A stretch of DNA of 64,000 bases from Corallococcus silvisoli (lineage in GTDB: Bacteria; Myxococcota; Myxococcia; Myxococcales; Myxococcaceae). The notes beneath the pieces are model-generated. The model was not told where the DNA came from and did not search any database. It saw only the letters and a program-made list of their open reading frames with translations. Location: assembly GCF_009909145.1 (NCBI RefSeq), contig NZ_JAAAPJ010000023.1:62001-126000 (forward strand), written 5' to 3'. Position numbers and translations under genes: made by a program. Below, in pieces: positions 1 to 16,353 of this stretch; position 1 is the stretch's first letter, and every line of letters starts with the position of its first letter.

Positions 1-2
1 GC

Positions 3-464
3 TTCACCCGCGAGAAGAGCCCGCCCGCCGCGCCCGTCCCGCTCATCCTCCGCCAGTTCGAGTCGGCGGCCCCCGGTGCCCGGAAGACGGTGCTCGAGCG
101 GCAGACGAAGGCGCTCGTGGCCCGGGTGCTGGGGCTGCGCGCCGACGACCTGGGCCCCCGGCAGAGGTTCTTCGACCTGGGCGCGGACTCCCTGATGGCG
201 GTGGAGCTGAAGAACCAGCTGGAGACCCAGGTGGGCCGCACGCTGCGCTCCACGCTCATCTTCGACTTCCCCACCCTGGACGCGCTGGTCGAACACCTGC
301 TGGCCGAACTCTCCGGAGCCGTCCCGGAGGTGGCCCCAGCGCCGCCTCGCGGCGAGTCCGAGCACGCCGCCCGCCCCGAGGAGCTCGAGGAGCTTTCGCA
401 GGACGAGCTGGCGAACCTGCTGTCCCAGAAGATCGCATCGCTTCAGCGAGGTCGCGCGCCATGA
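3..464 (+). CDS. Type I PKS, C-terminal end with ACP (5' end outside window)
   Basis: This is the 3' end of a polyketide synthase gene; the open frame runs in from the left edge. What remains is an acyl carrier domain with the phosphopantetheine site FDLGADSLMAVEL (the Ser of DSL), preceded by about 30 residues that probably link it to an upstream domain. The last 35 residues are acidic and helical (EELEELSQDELANLL) and look like the tail and docking segment common in myxobacterial PKS proteins. The stop overlaps the next gene's start by 4 nt (ATGA), so the two are translationally coupled and this ACP most likely hands its chain to the KS of the next protein. The domains upstream cannot be known from this window. 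Confidence 0.9.
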   Translation, partial: FTREKSPPAAPVPLILRQFESAAPGARKTVLERQTKALVARVLGLRADDLGPRQRFFDLGADSLMAVELKNQLETQVGRTLRSTLIFDFPTLDALVEHLLAELSGAVPEVAPAPPRGESEHAARPEELEELSQDELANLLSQKIASLQRGRAP

Positions 465-3400
465 GCACGAGCGCAGAAGGACGGGACTACCGGTCCCTGA
501 TGAAGAACGCCCTGGTCGAGCTGGAGCGGCTGCAAGGCCAGCTCGACGCCGCGGAGGCCGCCCGACGCGAGCCCATCGCCATCATCGGACTCGGGTGCCG
601 TTTCCCTGGCGGCGCGGACACCCCCGAGCGGTACTGGCGACTGCTGCGCGACGGCGGCAGCGGCATCGTCGAGGTGCCACCGGATCGCTGGGACGTGGAT
701 GCCTGGTACGACCCGGATCCGGACGCCCCGGGGAAGATGTACACGCGCTTCGGCGGCTTCCTGGGACCGGTGGATGGGTTTGATCCGCGGTTCTTCGGGA
801 TCTCGCCTCGCGAGGCGAACAGCCTGGATCCCCAGCAGCGCCTGTTGCTGGAGGTCACCTGGGAGGCGCTGGAGCGGGCCGGGATTCCCCCCGAACGCCT
901 CTATGGCACCCAGACGGGGACGTTCCTGGGCGTGAGCAACTTCGAGCACGCCACCTCGCTGGGGAAGGTCCCCCCGGCGCGGATCGACGCGTACTTCGGC
1001 ACCGGCGGTGCGCTCAGCGTGGCCTCTGGTCGGCTCTCGTTCGCGCTGGGGCTGACGGGGCCGAGCATGACGGTGGACACCGCGTGCTCCTCGTCGCTGG
1101 TCACCGTCCACCTCGCCTGCCAGAGCCTGCGGAACCGGGAGTGCGACCTCGCGCTCGCCGGTGGCGTGAACGTCATCTTCGCCCCGCAGGTGGGCATCAC
1201 CTTCTGCAAGGCCCGCATGCTGGCGCCGGATGGGCGCTGCAAGACCTTCGACGCCGCCGCGGACGGCTTCGTCCGAGGCGAGGGCTGCGGGATGATCGTC
1301 CTCAAGCGGCTGAGTGACGCGCGGGCGGCGGGCGACCCCATCCTCGCGCTCATCCGCGGCTCGAGCGTCAACCAGGACGGCCCGAGCGGAGGCCTCACCG
1401 TGCCCAGCGGCCCCTCACAGGAGGCCGTCATCCGGCAGGCCCTGGCCCGCGGAGGCCTCACGCCTCAAGAGATTGACTACGTGGAGGCGCACGGCACGGG
1501 CACCTCCCTGGGGGATCCGATCGAGGTCGGCGCGCTCGGAGCGGTCTTCGGCCCGGGCCGCACCGGGGGCCCGCTGCTGATTGGCTCGGCGAAGACCAAC
1601 CTGGGCCACCTGGAGGGCGCGGCGGGCATCGCGGGCATCATCAAGGTGGTGCTCGCGCTCCAGCACCGTGAGCACCCGCCCCACCTGAACTTCAAGAACC
1701 CCAGCCCGCACATCCCCTGGGAGCGGCTGCCCGTGGAGGTGCCCACCACGCCCAGGGCCTGGCCCATCCGGGAGGGCGCGCGCAGGGCGGGGGTCAGCTC
1801 CTTCGGCTTCAGCGGCACCAACGCCCACGTGGTGCTGGAGGAGGCGCCGCCCGTCGAGGCGTTGGAGACGGCCATGGAGCGGCCGATGCATGTGCTGGTG
1901 CTCTCGGGGCGCACGCCCCAGGCGCTGGAGCAGCAGGCGAGCCGGTTCGAGGCGCACCTGGACACAACGGACGCGCGGCTCGCGGACATCTGCTTCACCG
2001 CGGCGGCCGGCCGCTCGCACCACGCCCACCGGCTGGCGCTCGTGGCCAGCTCGCGGGAGCAGGCGCGCGAGCTGCTGTCAGCGTTCCGCGCGGGCCAGGA
2101 GTCCGCGGGCCTCTTCACTGGGCAGGCGCGGACCACCGGCCGGCCCCGCCTCGCCTTCCTCTTCTCCGGCCAGGGCTCGCAGTACACCGGGATGGGGCGG
2201 CAGCTCTACGAGACGCAGCCCGCATTCCGCCGGATCCTCGACACGTGCGCGGAGGTCGTGCGGCCCCACCTCGAGCGCCCGTTGCTCGACGCGCTCTTCG
2301 CGCCGAGCGGTGACGGGGCGCTGGACGAGACCGGCTACACCCAGCCCGCGCTGTTCGCGCTCGAGTACGCCCTGGCCCAGCTCTGGCGCGAGTTCGGCGT
2401 CGAGCCATCCATGGTGATGGGGCACAGCGTCGGCGAGTACGCCGCGGCCTGCGTGGCCGGGGTCTTCAGCTTCGAGGACGGCCTGAAGCTCATCTGCGCG
2501 CGGGGGCGGCTGATGCAGCGGCTGCCCCCAGGCGGGGAGATGCTCGCGGTGATGGCGGAGGAGGAGCAGGTCGCGCCACTGCTCGCGACACACGCCTCCG
2601 CGCTGTCCCTCGCGGCCCGCAATGGCCCCCGCAGCGTCGTCCTCTCCGGGACCCAGGCGGCCATCCGCGAGGCCAGCGCCGCGCTGAAGGCCCAGGGAAT
2701 CAGCGTGACGCCGCTCAAGGTCTCTCACGCGTTCCACTCGCCGCTGATGCAGCCCATGCTGGCCGACTTCGAGCAGGCGGCCCGGCAGGTGACGTACGCC
2801 CCCCCGACCCTGCCGCTCATCTCCAACGTGACCGGCGGACTCGCGGGCGACGAAGTGGCCACGGCTGACTACTGGTGCCGGCACGTCCTCGCGCCGGTGG
2901 ACTTCGCCCAGGGCATGCGGACCCTGCACGCCGAAGGCTGCGGCGTCTTCGTGGAGATCGGCCCCAAGGCGACCCTGCTGGGACTGGGACGCGACTGCGT
3001 TCCTCCCGACGCCGGCACCTGGCTGCCGAGCCTGCGCGCCAACGGGCAGGAGTGGCAGGCCCTGCTCGACGCGCTCGGCAGGCTCTACGTCCTCGGCGCC
3101 CCCATCTCCTGGTCCGGCTTCGACCAGGACTTCGCGCGGCGCCGCGTCACCCTCCCGACCTACCCGTGGCAGCGCCAGCGCTATTGGCTCGACGGGCTTG
3201 GAGAGGCCGCGCCGGACGCCGCGCCCAGTGTCTCCAACGTGTCCCCAGCCCGGCCCGCGGGCCCCACCCTGCATCCGCTGGTCGGAGCGCGGCTGCGCTC
3301 GGCCCTGCGGGAGATCCAATACGAGGCGCGGCTGAGCGAGGACGCCCCGGCCTACCTGCGGTACCACCGCGTCTTTGATCAGGCGGTGGTCCCCGCCGCC

Positions 3401-6400
3401 GCGTATCTCGACATGGCGCTCGCGGCCGGAGGGGCGCTCCTGGGCTCCTCCGAGCTGGTGTTGCAGGACGTGCTCATCCAGCACGCCATGGTCCTCCCTC
3501 AGGGCACGACCCGGGCCGTCCAGACCGTGCTGTCACCTCCGGAGGGAGGCTCGCTCGGCTTCCGCATCCTCTCCGCGCCGGAGGGAGCGCAAGACGTGGA
3601 ATGGACGCTCCATGCGTCCGGGACCGTGCGCCTCCGCGAGGCGGGCGACGCCCTGCCCGGCGTGGACCTGCCCGCGCTCCAGGCCGCGCTCTGCGACGAG
3701 CTCGCGCCCGAAGCGTATTACCGGACCGCGCGGGAACACGGGGTCGACTATGGGCCGGCCTTCCAGGGCATTGAACGGCTCTGGAGGCGCCCTCATGAAG
3801 CGCTGGCCCGCGTCCGCTTCCCGGACGGCGGAGCACCAGGGTCGGAGGGGTACGTGCTCCACCCGGTGCTCCTGGACGGCTGCCTTCAGGTGCTGGCCTC
3901 CGCCTTCGAGGACGACGGCCGGAACGAGCCGTACCTGCCGGTGGGCTTCGAGCGCCTGCGCGTCCACCGGAGCCCAGGCCCCGTGCTCTGGAGCCACGCG
4001 CGCGTCCGCCCCGTGCTCGATACGGGGCGGCTGACGCACACCGTGGACCTGACGCTGCTCTCCGAGGAGGGCGAGCGGGTCGCCACCGTGGAGGGCATGA
4101 TGCTCAAGCGCGTGGACGTGCGGGCCCTGCTGGGCACCGCGCTCACGCCAGCCCTCGCGCAGAGCCTCTACGAGCTCACCTGGCGTCCCCGCGAGCGCCG
4201 CCACCAGCCTCCTCCGGACTTTCTGCCGGATCCCCAGGCACTCTCCGAACGGCTCACGCCCCAGGTGAACGCGCTCTTCGCCGAGGAGGACTTCCGCGTC
4301 TACGCGGAGCAACTGCGGAAGCTGGAACCGCTGTCCGGCGCGTACGTGCTCCAGGCGCTCTCGCGGCTGGACGTGACGCTCCGGCCCGGCGAACACCTGA
4401 CCCTGGAGGCCCTCGCGGAGCGCGCTGGCGTGACCCGGCAATACCACCGGCTGCTGAGCCGCCTCCTCGACATGCTCACCGAGGACGGCGTCCTGCGCCG
4501 CGTGGGAACGGGCTGGGAGGTCATCACCGCGACGCCCATGCCCGACGTGCGCAGCCGGGTGCTCGAACTCCAGGCCAGCGCCCACGCCATCAAGGCCGAG
4601 CTGACCTTGCTCGACCGCTGCGGGACCCAGCTGTCCGACGTGCTCCGGGGACGGCGGGATCCCCTGTCGCTCCTCTTCCCCGAGGACGACACCACGACCG
4701 CGGCCATCTACACCGACACGCCGGGCGCACGGGCGATGAACACCCTGGTCCAGCGCGCCATCGCGGAGGCCGTTCAGGCGCTCCCCGGCGGGCGCCGGCT
4801 CCGTGTGCTGGAAGTGGGCGGAGGCACGGGCGGCACCTCCCGCCACGTCCTCCCCATCCTCCCGGCGCACCGGACGGACTACCGCTTCACGGACGTCTCC
4901 CCGCTGCTCGTCGCCAAGGCGAAGGCCCAGCTCCAGGAGTGGGCGTTCGTCGACTACCGGGTGCTCGACATCGAGCGAGAGCCCGCCGCGCAGGGCTTCG
5001 AGCCGCACCGCCACGACCTCATCGTGGCGGCCAACGTGCTTCACGCGACCAGCGATCTCCAGCGGACGCTGGAGCACCTCCGGCGGCTGCTGGCGCCGGG
5101 AGGTCTCCTCGTGCTCCTCGAGGGCACCGCGCCGGTGCGCTGGCTGGACCTGACCTTCGGCCTGACCCCGGGTTGGTGGCGCTTCACCGACGTGGAGCTG
5201 CGACCAGACCACCCACTGCTGGCGACCCACCGCTGGGAGTCCCTGCTGCGACAGAGTGGCTTCCCCGACGTCGCGAGCCTCGCCCCCAAGCTGCCCGGCG
5301 GCGATGAGCCCTCGCAGCAGGCGGTCGTGCTGGCCCGCGCGGCGCGCGCCTCCACGCCCCCGCGCGAGGCCACGGGCCCCTGGCTCATCCTCGCGGACGC
5401 CCAGGGCACCGGCCACCGGCTGGCGGACGCGCTCCGTGCGCGCGGGGCCTCCTGCATCCTCGTCCGCCCGGCCGACCCGGACCTGCCCGAGGAGCCAGGG
5501 GTGCTCCGGGTGGACCCTGCCCTTCCGCGGGACTTCGACCGCCTGCTGGAGGCCGTTCGCCAGCCGGGCCAGCCGCCCCTGCATCGCGTCGTGCATCTGT
5601 GGAGCCTGGATGTCCGCGACGCCCGGGAGCTGGAGGCGAGCGCGGGCGAGCGCGGCGTGACGGCGGAGGAGACCGCAGCGGTGGAAGGGGCCGCCCGCCA
5701 CGGGAGCCTCGGTCTGCTGCACCTGACGCAGGCCCTGGCACGCCGCAAGGAGTCCACGTCGGTGTGGGCCGTGACGCGCGGCGCGCAGGCCGTCGGGGGC
5801 CCCCACCCGGTCGCCGTCACCCAGGCACCGCTGTGGGGGATGGGCCGGGTGCTCGCGCTGGAGGAGCCCCAGCTCTGGGGAGGCCTCATCGACCTGTCTC
5901 CGGCTTCAAGCCCTCAGGAGAACGCCGAGACCCTGCTGGGCGAGCTCTGGGAGCCAGAGGACGAGGAGCTCATCGCGTGGCGCGAGGGCATGCGCCACGG
6001 CGCGCGGCTCACTCGCGCCAACGCCACGGCCGCCCCGGCGCTCACCCTCCATGCCCAGGCCACCTACCTCATCACGGGAGGCCTGGGGTTCCTCGGGCTG
6101 CGGCTCGCCCAGTGGATGGTGGCCCAGGGGGCTCGCCATCTGGTGCTGGTGGGGCGCGGTGGGCTTCCCACCCGGGAGCGCCGGACGGACGCGGACCTCC
6201 CCACGGACCTGCGGCGGCGCCTCGACGCCATCCAGGCGCTGGAGGCCGCCGGCGCCACGGTGCGGGTCGAGCAGGCCGACGTGGGGGATGCCACCCGCAT
6301 GGGGCGCCTCATCGAGGAGCTGGGGGCGACGCTGCCTCCCCTGCGAGGCGTGATCCACGCCGCGGGGGTGACGGGCGAGGGCTACCGCGACGTGCAGGAG

Positions 6401-7350
6401 GCCTCCGCCGAAGGGCTCACCGCGACCTTGCACCCCAAGGTGGCGGGGGCCTGGGTGCTGCACCGGCTCACCCGGAAGCAGCCGCTGGACTTCTTCATCG
6501 CCTTCTCGTCGGCCAGCTCCATCTGGGGGAGCCGGGGTCAGGTCCACTACGCGGCGGCGAACCAGTTCCTGGATGCGCTGGCGCACGACCGACATGCCCA
6601 GGGGCTGCCCGCGCTGACCGTCAACTGGGGCCTGCTGGCCGGAGGCGGAATGGTCGACGCCGGGTTCGACCAGTGGCTGAAGCAGACCGGCCTGGAGGCG
6701 CTGACACCGGAGCAGGGCTTCACCGCGATGGCGCATCTGGTGGGCACGGGCGCGGTCCAGGCCACGGTGGCCAGGGTGGACTGGTCGCGCTTCAAGCCCC
6801 TCTACAACGTCCGCAAGCAGCGGCCACTCCTGGCGGAGCTCGACGACGCGGCGCCCGTCGCGGCGCCACGGGCCGAGGAGCGAGGCTCGGCCACGCTGCG
6901 GCGACTCCGAGACACCCCGGCGGGTGAACGCCAGCAGCTGCTCGTCGGGTACCTCCAGGCGCAGGTCGCGAGGGCCTTGATGCTTCAGCCCGGCCAGCTC
7001 GATGTGGAGCAGCCGCTGAGCAGCCTCGGCCTGGACTCGCTGATGGCTTTCGAGCTGCGCAGCCGGGTGAAGAGCGAGCTGGAGATCGACGTCGCGCTGG
7101 TGGACTTCCTGGAGGCGGGTGACGTGACGACGCTCGCGGCGCGGGTGCTCGCGCGGCTACCCGAGGCCCCAGCCCCCAGCGGCGCAGGGCCCGCGCGTGA
7201 CGAGCCGCGCCCCGCCGCGCCAGCACTCGAGCCGGCCCCGAAGGACCTGGGACAGACCCTGGCAGGACTGAACGAACTGAGCGATGCGGGTGTGGAGGAG
7301 CTGCTCAAGTCCCTCCTGGCCCGGCAGACGCAGGAAAGCGACCCCACGAC

Positions 7351-7354
<4 letters not shown>
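461..7354 (+). CDS. Type I PKS module KS-AT-DH-MT-KR-ACP
   Basis: One complete extension module of 2297 residues. Residues 1-35 are a short coiled-coil docking segment. The KS (about 36-460) has its active Cys209 in TACSSS, plus EAHGTGT and KTNLGHL histidines. The AT (about 560-880) has Ser656 in GHSVGE and HAFH at 756, the usual malonyl-CoA signature. The DH (about 935-1220) keeps His969 and Asp1139 (LLDGCLQ), but the HxxxG motif reads HRVFD. A C-methyltransferase (about 1380-1640) has a glycine-rich SAM site near 1453. The KR (about 1870-2060) has TGGLGFLG, Ser and Tyr2030, lacks the LDD motif and has a Trp eight residues before Tyr, which predicts an A-type (L-hydroxyl) product. The ACP Ser is 2193. 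There is no enoylreductase. Expected unit: alpha-methyl, beta-hydroxy or unsaturated. The stop overlaps the downstream NRPS start by 4 nt. Confidence 0.95.
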
Positions 7355-12773
<5,419 letters not shown>

Positions 12774-12777
<4 letters not shown>

Positions 12778-13781
12778 AGCCCATGAACAACCCCGCCAAG
12801 ACCCCGGAGAGCTTGTCCCCGGTCAAACGACAGCTGCTCGAGCAGCTCCTCAAGCAGAAGCAAGGCGTCGGCGGCCAGGCCCCGCTGGGCCGCGCCGTCC
12901 CTCCCGTCGTCCCCATCCGGGTGAAGGGCCACCGGGAGCCCTTCTTCCTCGTCCACCCCATCCTCGGGGTGATCTTCCCGTACTACGAGCTGTCCGCGGC
13001 GTTGCAGCTCGACCGGCCCATGTTCGGCATCCAGTCCTTCGAGGACAGCGGGGCGCTCATCCCGCAGCGGACCATGGAGGACATCGCCGCCTACTACGTG
13101 CAGCGGCTCCGAGAGGTACAGCCCACGGGCCCCTACTTCCTGGGCGGCTGGTCCTTCGGAAGCATGGCCGCGTACGAGATGGCGCGTCAGCTCACCGAGC
13201 AGGGGCAGGAGGTCCGCTTCCTCGGGCTCTTCGACACCTGGGCACCGGGCGCGGGCACGGTGACGACCTACTCGCGCTTCGGGTACTCCGTGGCGCGCGA
13301 CATCTGGAGTCTGGCGTCTGACTATGTCTACCTGCGGGAGCAGCGGACGCCCCCGAAGGCCCAGGGAAGCGCGGAGACGTCGCGCAGCCGCTTCGCCGCG
13401 GTTCCGGATTGGGTCCAGACCCGGGTGCGCGGAGTGCGCTCGACCCTGCGTGAGATGCGAGCGGGCTCCTCCGACTTCCAGGCCGGAGCCGAGCAGACGC
13501 CGAGCCTACGCCCGCTCTTGAACGCGTACGCGATGAACAGCGCCGCGGTGTTCCGCTACAAGCCCAGGCCGTACACGGGGCGGGTCACGCTCTTCCGCAC
13601 ACGGGCGGACTCCGCGCTGCATGGCCGCGACCCCAGCTGGGGCTGGGGCAGGCTGGCCCAGGGCGGCGTGGATGTTCACGCCATCGACGGCAACCACATG
13701 ACCCTGCTCAAGCCCCCGCACGTGCAGAGCCTCGCGGCGAAGGTGAAGGCCTGCCTGGAGGCGCTGGACGCTCGGACCTGA
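12774..13781 (+). CDS. Stand-alone thioesterase releasing the PKS-NRPS product
   Basis: A 335-residue alpha/beta-hydrolase thioesterase of the NRPS/PKS type. The nucleophile is Ser127 in GGWSFGS, the acid is probably the Asp of GLFDTWAP, and the catalytic His308 lies in DGNHMTLL. The first 45 residues are a hydrophilic, Lys/Gln-rich helix that may dock to the preceding NRPS, which has no thioesterase domain of its own. The GTG start overlaps the NRPS stop by 4 nt (GTGA); an ATG lies 9 nt further in. Position at the end of the operon fits product release by hydrolysis or cyclisation. A type II editing role is possible, but the absence of any other release domain favours the first reading. Confidence 0.9.
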
Positions 13782-13804
13782 GGGCCTCAGTGATACCGGC
13801 GCTA

Positions 13805-13841
13805 CACCGGCGGGGGCGCGAGCGCGGCGTCCCCACCGGTG
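13805..13841. terminator. Hairpin between convergent genes, part of a two-copy motif
   Basis: The arms CACCGGCGGGG and CCCCACCGGTG pair at 10 of 11 positions around a 15-nt GC-rich loop. The hairpin sits just after the thioesterase stop and just beyond the converging CAP-protein gene, so it could stop transcription both ways. No U-tract follows, as is usual in such GC-rich genomes. The right arm is the start of a 17-nt sequence (13832-13848) found again at 17864-17880, also in a hairpin downstream of a gene. Confidence 0.5.
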
Positions 13842-13847
13842 CGGGTG

Positions 13848-13946
13848 CTACTGGACGGCGAAGAGCAGGTCGTCGTGGTCGTTGCAGGCACCGCGCGCGG
13901 TGAGCCCCGGCACCTTTGAGAGGAAGCCCTCGAGCCTGTCGTAGGG
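13848..13946 (-). pseudogene. Coding-like in-frame extension behind the stop of the CAP-domain gene
   Basis: Directly after the TAG stop of the CAP-domain gene (13947-13949) the same frame stays open for 32 codons before a second TAG. About 30 of the 32 codons end in G or C, the pattern of real genes here. The predicted peptide (PYDRLEGFLSKVPGLTARG, then ACNDHDDLLFAVQ) looks like a natural C-terminus. The simplest reading is that the longer protein was cut by a recent nonsense change or a sequencing error. Stop-codon readthrough is possible but less likely. No start codon of its own is evident. Confidence 0.5.
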
Positions 13947-15605
13947 CTACCGCTGTGGTGCAGGGACCCTGGCGTAGATGATGGCCACCCGGGCGGCGTT
14001 CGGTCCGCCACCGGGCACGCCCGCGGGCTGGGCGCCCACACCGACGTGCGTCAGGCTCGCATCCATCAACCAGGGCGAGCGCGGCAGCCCCAGGGGGTCA
14101 TCGACCGCATGCACTTCAATGGCCACCGACTCGGCGCCGGGGAGGGCCTTCAGCGCCCGCTCGTACAGCGCCGGGTCGGTGACTTCTCCGGGAGGCTGGC
14201 TGCTCCGAGCCACCTCCGCCGCGAGCTTCGCCAGGACGGCGTTGGGCTTCAGCGCGCGGAGGGTGGCGGGCCGCAGCCTCGCCAGCAGCCGGTAGGAGAG
14301 GGCTTCGGGCGTGGCCGCGCCGCCCTTCATGGAGTCCAGCGGACGCCGGGTCAGCACTTCCACCACGAGCGCTTCGCGCCGCCCCTCGACCTCCCGCCAC
14401 GCGAGCCCCACTCCCGCGAAGCGCATCGCGGGCTCCAGGAGGTTGCGGCGGGCCTCGGCGGTGGTCTCGAGGCTGAAGTGCGCCGCGAGCGCGCCGGCGC
14501 CCCAGCCCACGTTCTGCCCACCCCACAGCGGATCCGTCTCGCGGGCGTCGCACATCGCGGACAGATCGACGTTGCGGCGCTGGTCCACGCTGGCATCCTG
14601 CGGGACGTAGTCACACGTGGGGTTGTCGTCAGGCAGGCGGTCGCGCGCCGAAGTGCCGTCCGGTGCCTCGATGCCGAAGAAGCCCTCCCTCACCATCCGG
14701 TCCGCGTAGGCCTGTGCCACTCGCTCCACGAGCCCGTCGCGCTTCACGGGCACGAGCCCGGCCGCGGAGCGCAACGCATTGATGCGGGCCTGCATCCCGA
14801 GGCGGGCCTCGGCCAGTCCCGCAGGTTCCGCGGGGGCCGGAGCCGACGCGCCCACCCGGACCCGGAAGACGCCGCCAACGTTGAGGCGTGGGCCGTCCCC
14901 TCCCGTCACCGTCACGGTGTGGACGCCCGGCTGGGAGAACCGCGGCTCCACGCAGAAGGACCGCGTTTCGGTGGGGGCCGGCAGGTCGCGCTGCCGCACG
15001 AAGCCGACCCCCTGGACCTCTCGGCCAGAGGGCGCCGTGCGGGCCGGAAGCAGCTTCATCCGGGTCACCGTTCCATCCGGACGGGAGACGTCGACGTTCG
15101 GTGCGCTCAGCGGAGGCAGCAGCTCACCACACAGGCGCACGCCCTGGTCGGAGGCCGACAGGGCCCGGGGAAAGCGTTCGAGCTGGACCCGACGGTCCGT
15201 CTTCATCACGACGAGGGCCACCTGCGAACCCTCGAGGGCCACCCCTACGCCCAGGTGCGTGCCTCCAGCCTTGCGCAGCTCCGGGTTCTCTTGAAGGAGC
15301 TCGAGCGCATGGGAGGGAACTCCCGCATGCACCGCCACGGTGGAGACCACGATGTCGGCGCCGCCTTCCTCGCTGATGGCATCCGTTGCCGTCAGCGCAT
15401 CAGGAGCCCGCGCCGCCCCGGCGCCCAGCGCCCGCTTCGCCAGACGCCTCGCGGCCCGGACGAGCACCTCATCCAGCACCGGCTCGGGTTGCCCTGCCGC
15501 CGCGGCCTGCGTCTGCAGAAATCGAGCAGCCCGCTGCTCCAACACCGCCGGCTCCGGCTCGGCCGCCGCCGCCACGAGGAAGACAATCAGCCCAGCTGGA
15601 ATCAT
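13947..15605 (-). CDS. Secreted CAP-domain (SCP-like) protein
   Basis: A 552-residue protein with a short hydrophobic N-terminus (IPAGLIVFLVAAAA) that should act as a signal sequence. The first half resembles no family I can name. From about residue 270 to 420 there is a CAP/SCP-like domain: it opens with RINALRSAAGLVPV, continues with AYADRMVREGFFG and has the GQNVGWG block typical of this superfamily. Bacterial CAP proteins are exported and mostly of unknown activity. The gene ends at a TAG that is followed in frame by 32 coding-like codons, so the native protein may be longer. It converges with the thioesterase gene and is not part of that operon. Confidence 0.75.
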   Translation of the reverse strand: MIPAGLIVFLVAAAAEPEPAVLEQRAARFLQTQAAAAGQPEPVLDEVLVRAARRLAKRALGAGAARAPDALTATDAISEEGGADIVVSTVAVHAGVPSHALELLQENPELRKAGGTHLGVGVALEGSQVALVVMKTDRRVQLERFPRALSASDQGVRLCGELLPPLSAPNVDVSRPDGTVTRMKLLPARTAPSGREVQGVGFVRQRDLPAPTETRSFCVEPRFSQPGVHTVTVTGGDGPRLNVGGVFRVRVGASAPAPAEPAGLAEARLGMQARINALRSAAGLVPVKRDGLVERVAQAYADRMVREGFFGIEAPDGTSARDRLPDDNPTCDYVPQDASVDQRRNVDLSAMCDARETDPLWGGQNVGWGAGALAAHFSLETTAEARRNLLEPAMRFAGVGLAWREVEGRREALVVEVLTRRPLDSMKGGAATPEALSYRLLARLRPATLRALKPNAVLAKLAAEVARSSQPPGEVTDPALYERALKALPGAESVAIEVHAVDDPLGLPRSPWLMDASLTHVGVGAQPAGVPGGGPNAARVAIIYARVPAPQR

Positions 15606-15695
15606 CGAGGCAGCCTATGGAATCCACCGAGGGAATACGAGCGCGACGCCTCGCCCCATTCGCCGCGCGGATGATCTCATCAGCACCCCATCCCG

Positions 15696-16208
15696 TCACT
15701 CCGTGGGCGTCGCGCTGTCAGTGGGAGCCACCGCGGGCGCGGCCTCCATCACCTGGGTCACAGGGGAATTGAGCACCCAGGAGAAGCCATGCCCCGCCCG
15801 AATCGCCCTGTAGGTTCCCCGCATTCCGCAGCCGGTGACTCCCACCGTCACCGGGTCCAACTTGGACACCGTGAGGTTCGTCCGCTCACACGACAGGTCG
15901 AACTCCGCGCGGAACCTCACGTCGGGAATCCAGGTGCACTGGCCCATCCGGCAGCGCAGCTCGTAGACCCCTTCAGAGCCACAACCGCGCATCTGATACT
16001 GATTCTCCCCGAGATAGTTCGGCGTCAGCTCCGCGGCACACTTGAGATCCCTGGCGGCGATCTTCTCCAGGTTCGCATAGCGCTTGGCATTGATGGATGG
16101 TCCCATCTGGGACAGGTCGACCTTGGAGTTGCTCCGGCTCCCGCCACAACCAGCCCCCAGCAGCAACGAAACACCCAGGCACGTCATCGACCATCGCGAG
16201 AGGTTCAT
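15696..16208 (-). CDS. Hypothetical lipoprotein, Cys-rich
   Basis: A 170-residue protein starting at the ATG at 16208 (MNLSRWSM); a longer frame exists upstream, but this start places the signal peptide correctly. The lipobox LLLGAGC marks a lipoprotein. The mature part contains several cysteines (KCAAEL, RGCGSEGVYELRCRMGQC, LSCER, TGCGMRGTY) that probably form disulphides outside the cytoplasm. Repeated short G-C-G units suggest a small beta-rich fold. I do not recognise the family. Such proteins are common in myxobacterial envelopes. Confidence 0.75.
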   Translation of the reverse strand: MNLSRWSMTCLGVSLLLGAGCGGSRSNSKVDLSQMGPSINAKRYANLEKIAARDLKCAAELTPNYLGENQYQMRGCGSEGVYELRCRMGQCTWIPDVRFRAEFDLSCERTNLTVSKLDPVTVGVTGCGMRGTYRAIRAGHGFSWVLNSPVTQVMEAAPAVAPTDSATPTE

Positions 16209-16303
16209 GGGCGCCTCTCTACCATGCACTTGACTGCCCATTCACCGGGCAAACGCAGCCAACGATGACGTCGAACCGCGGCGAAACGCCGCATGGCGCC
16301 GCG

Positions 16304-16324
16304 CCGGAAGGGAATGCCTTCCGG
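16304..16324 (-). terminator. Hairpin downstream of the MFS exporter gene
   Basis: CCGGAAGG and CCTTCCGG pair perfectly (8 bp) around a 5-nt loop, about 30 nt past the exporter stop. It is a plausible terminator. No U-tract is visible. Confidence 0.45.
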
Positions 16325-16353
16325 AGCGGCCTGACTCCGCGAACGCCCAAGCC

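Noticed and set aside
13802..14041. A 79-codon minus-strand frame at the CAP-protein gene end
   Set aside because: Low-complexity Ser/Pro/Thr translation, in a different frame from the convincing 32-codon extension.
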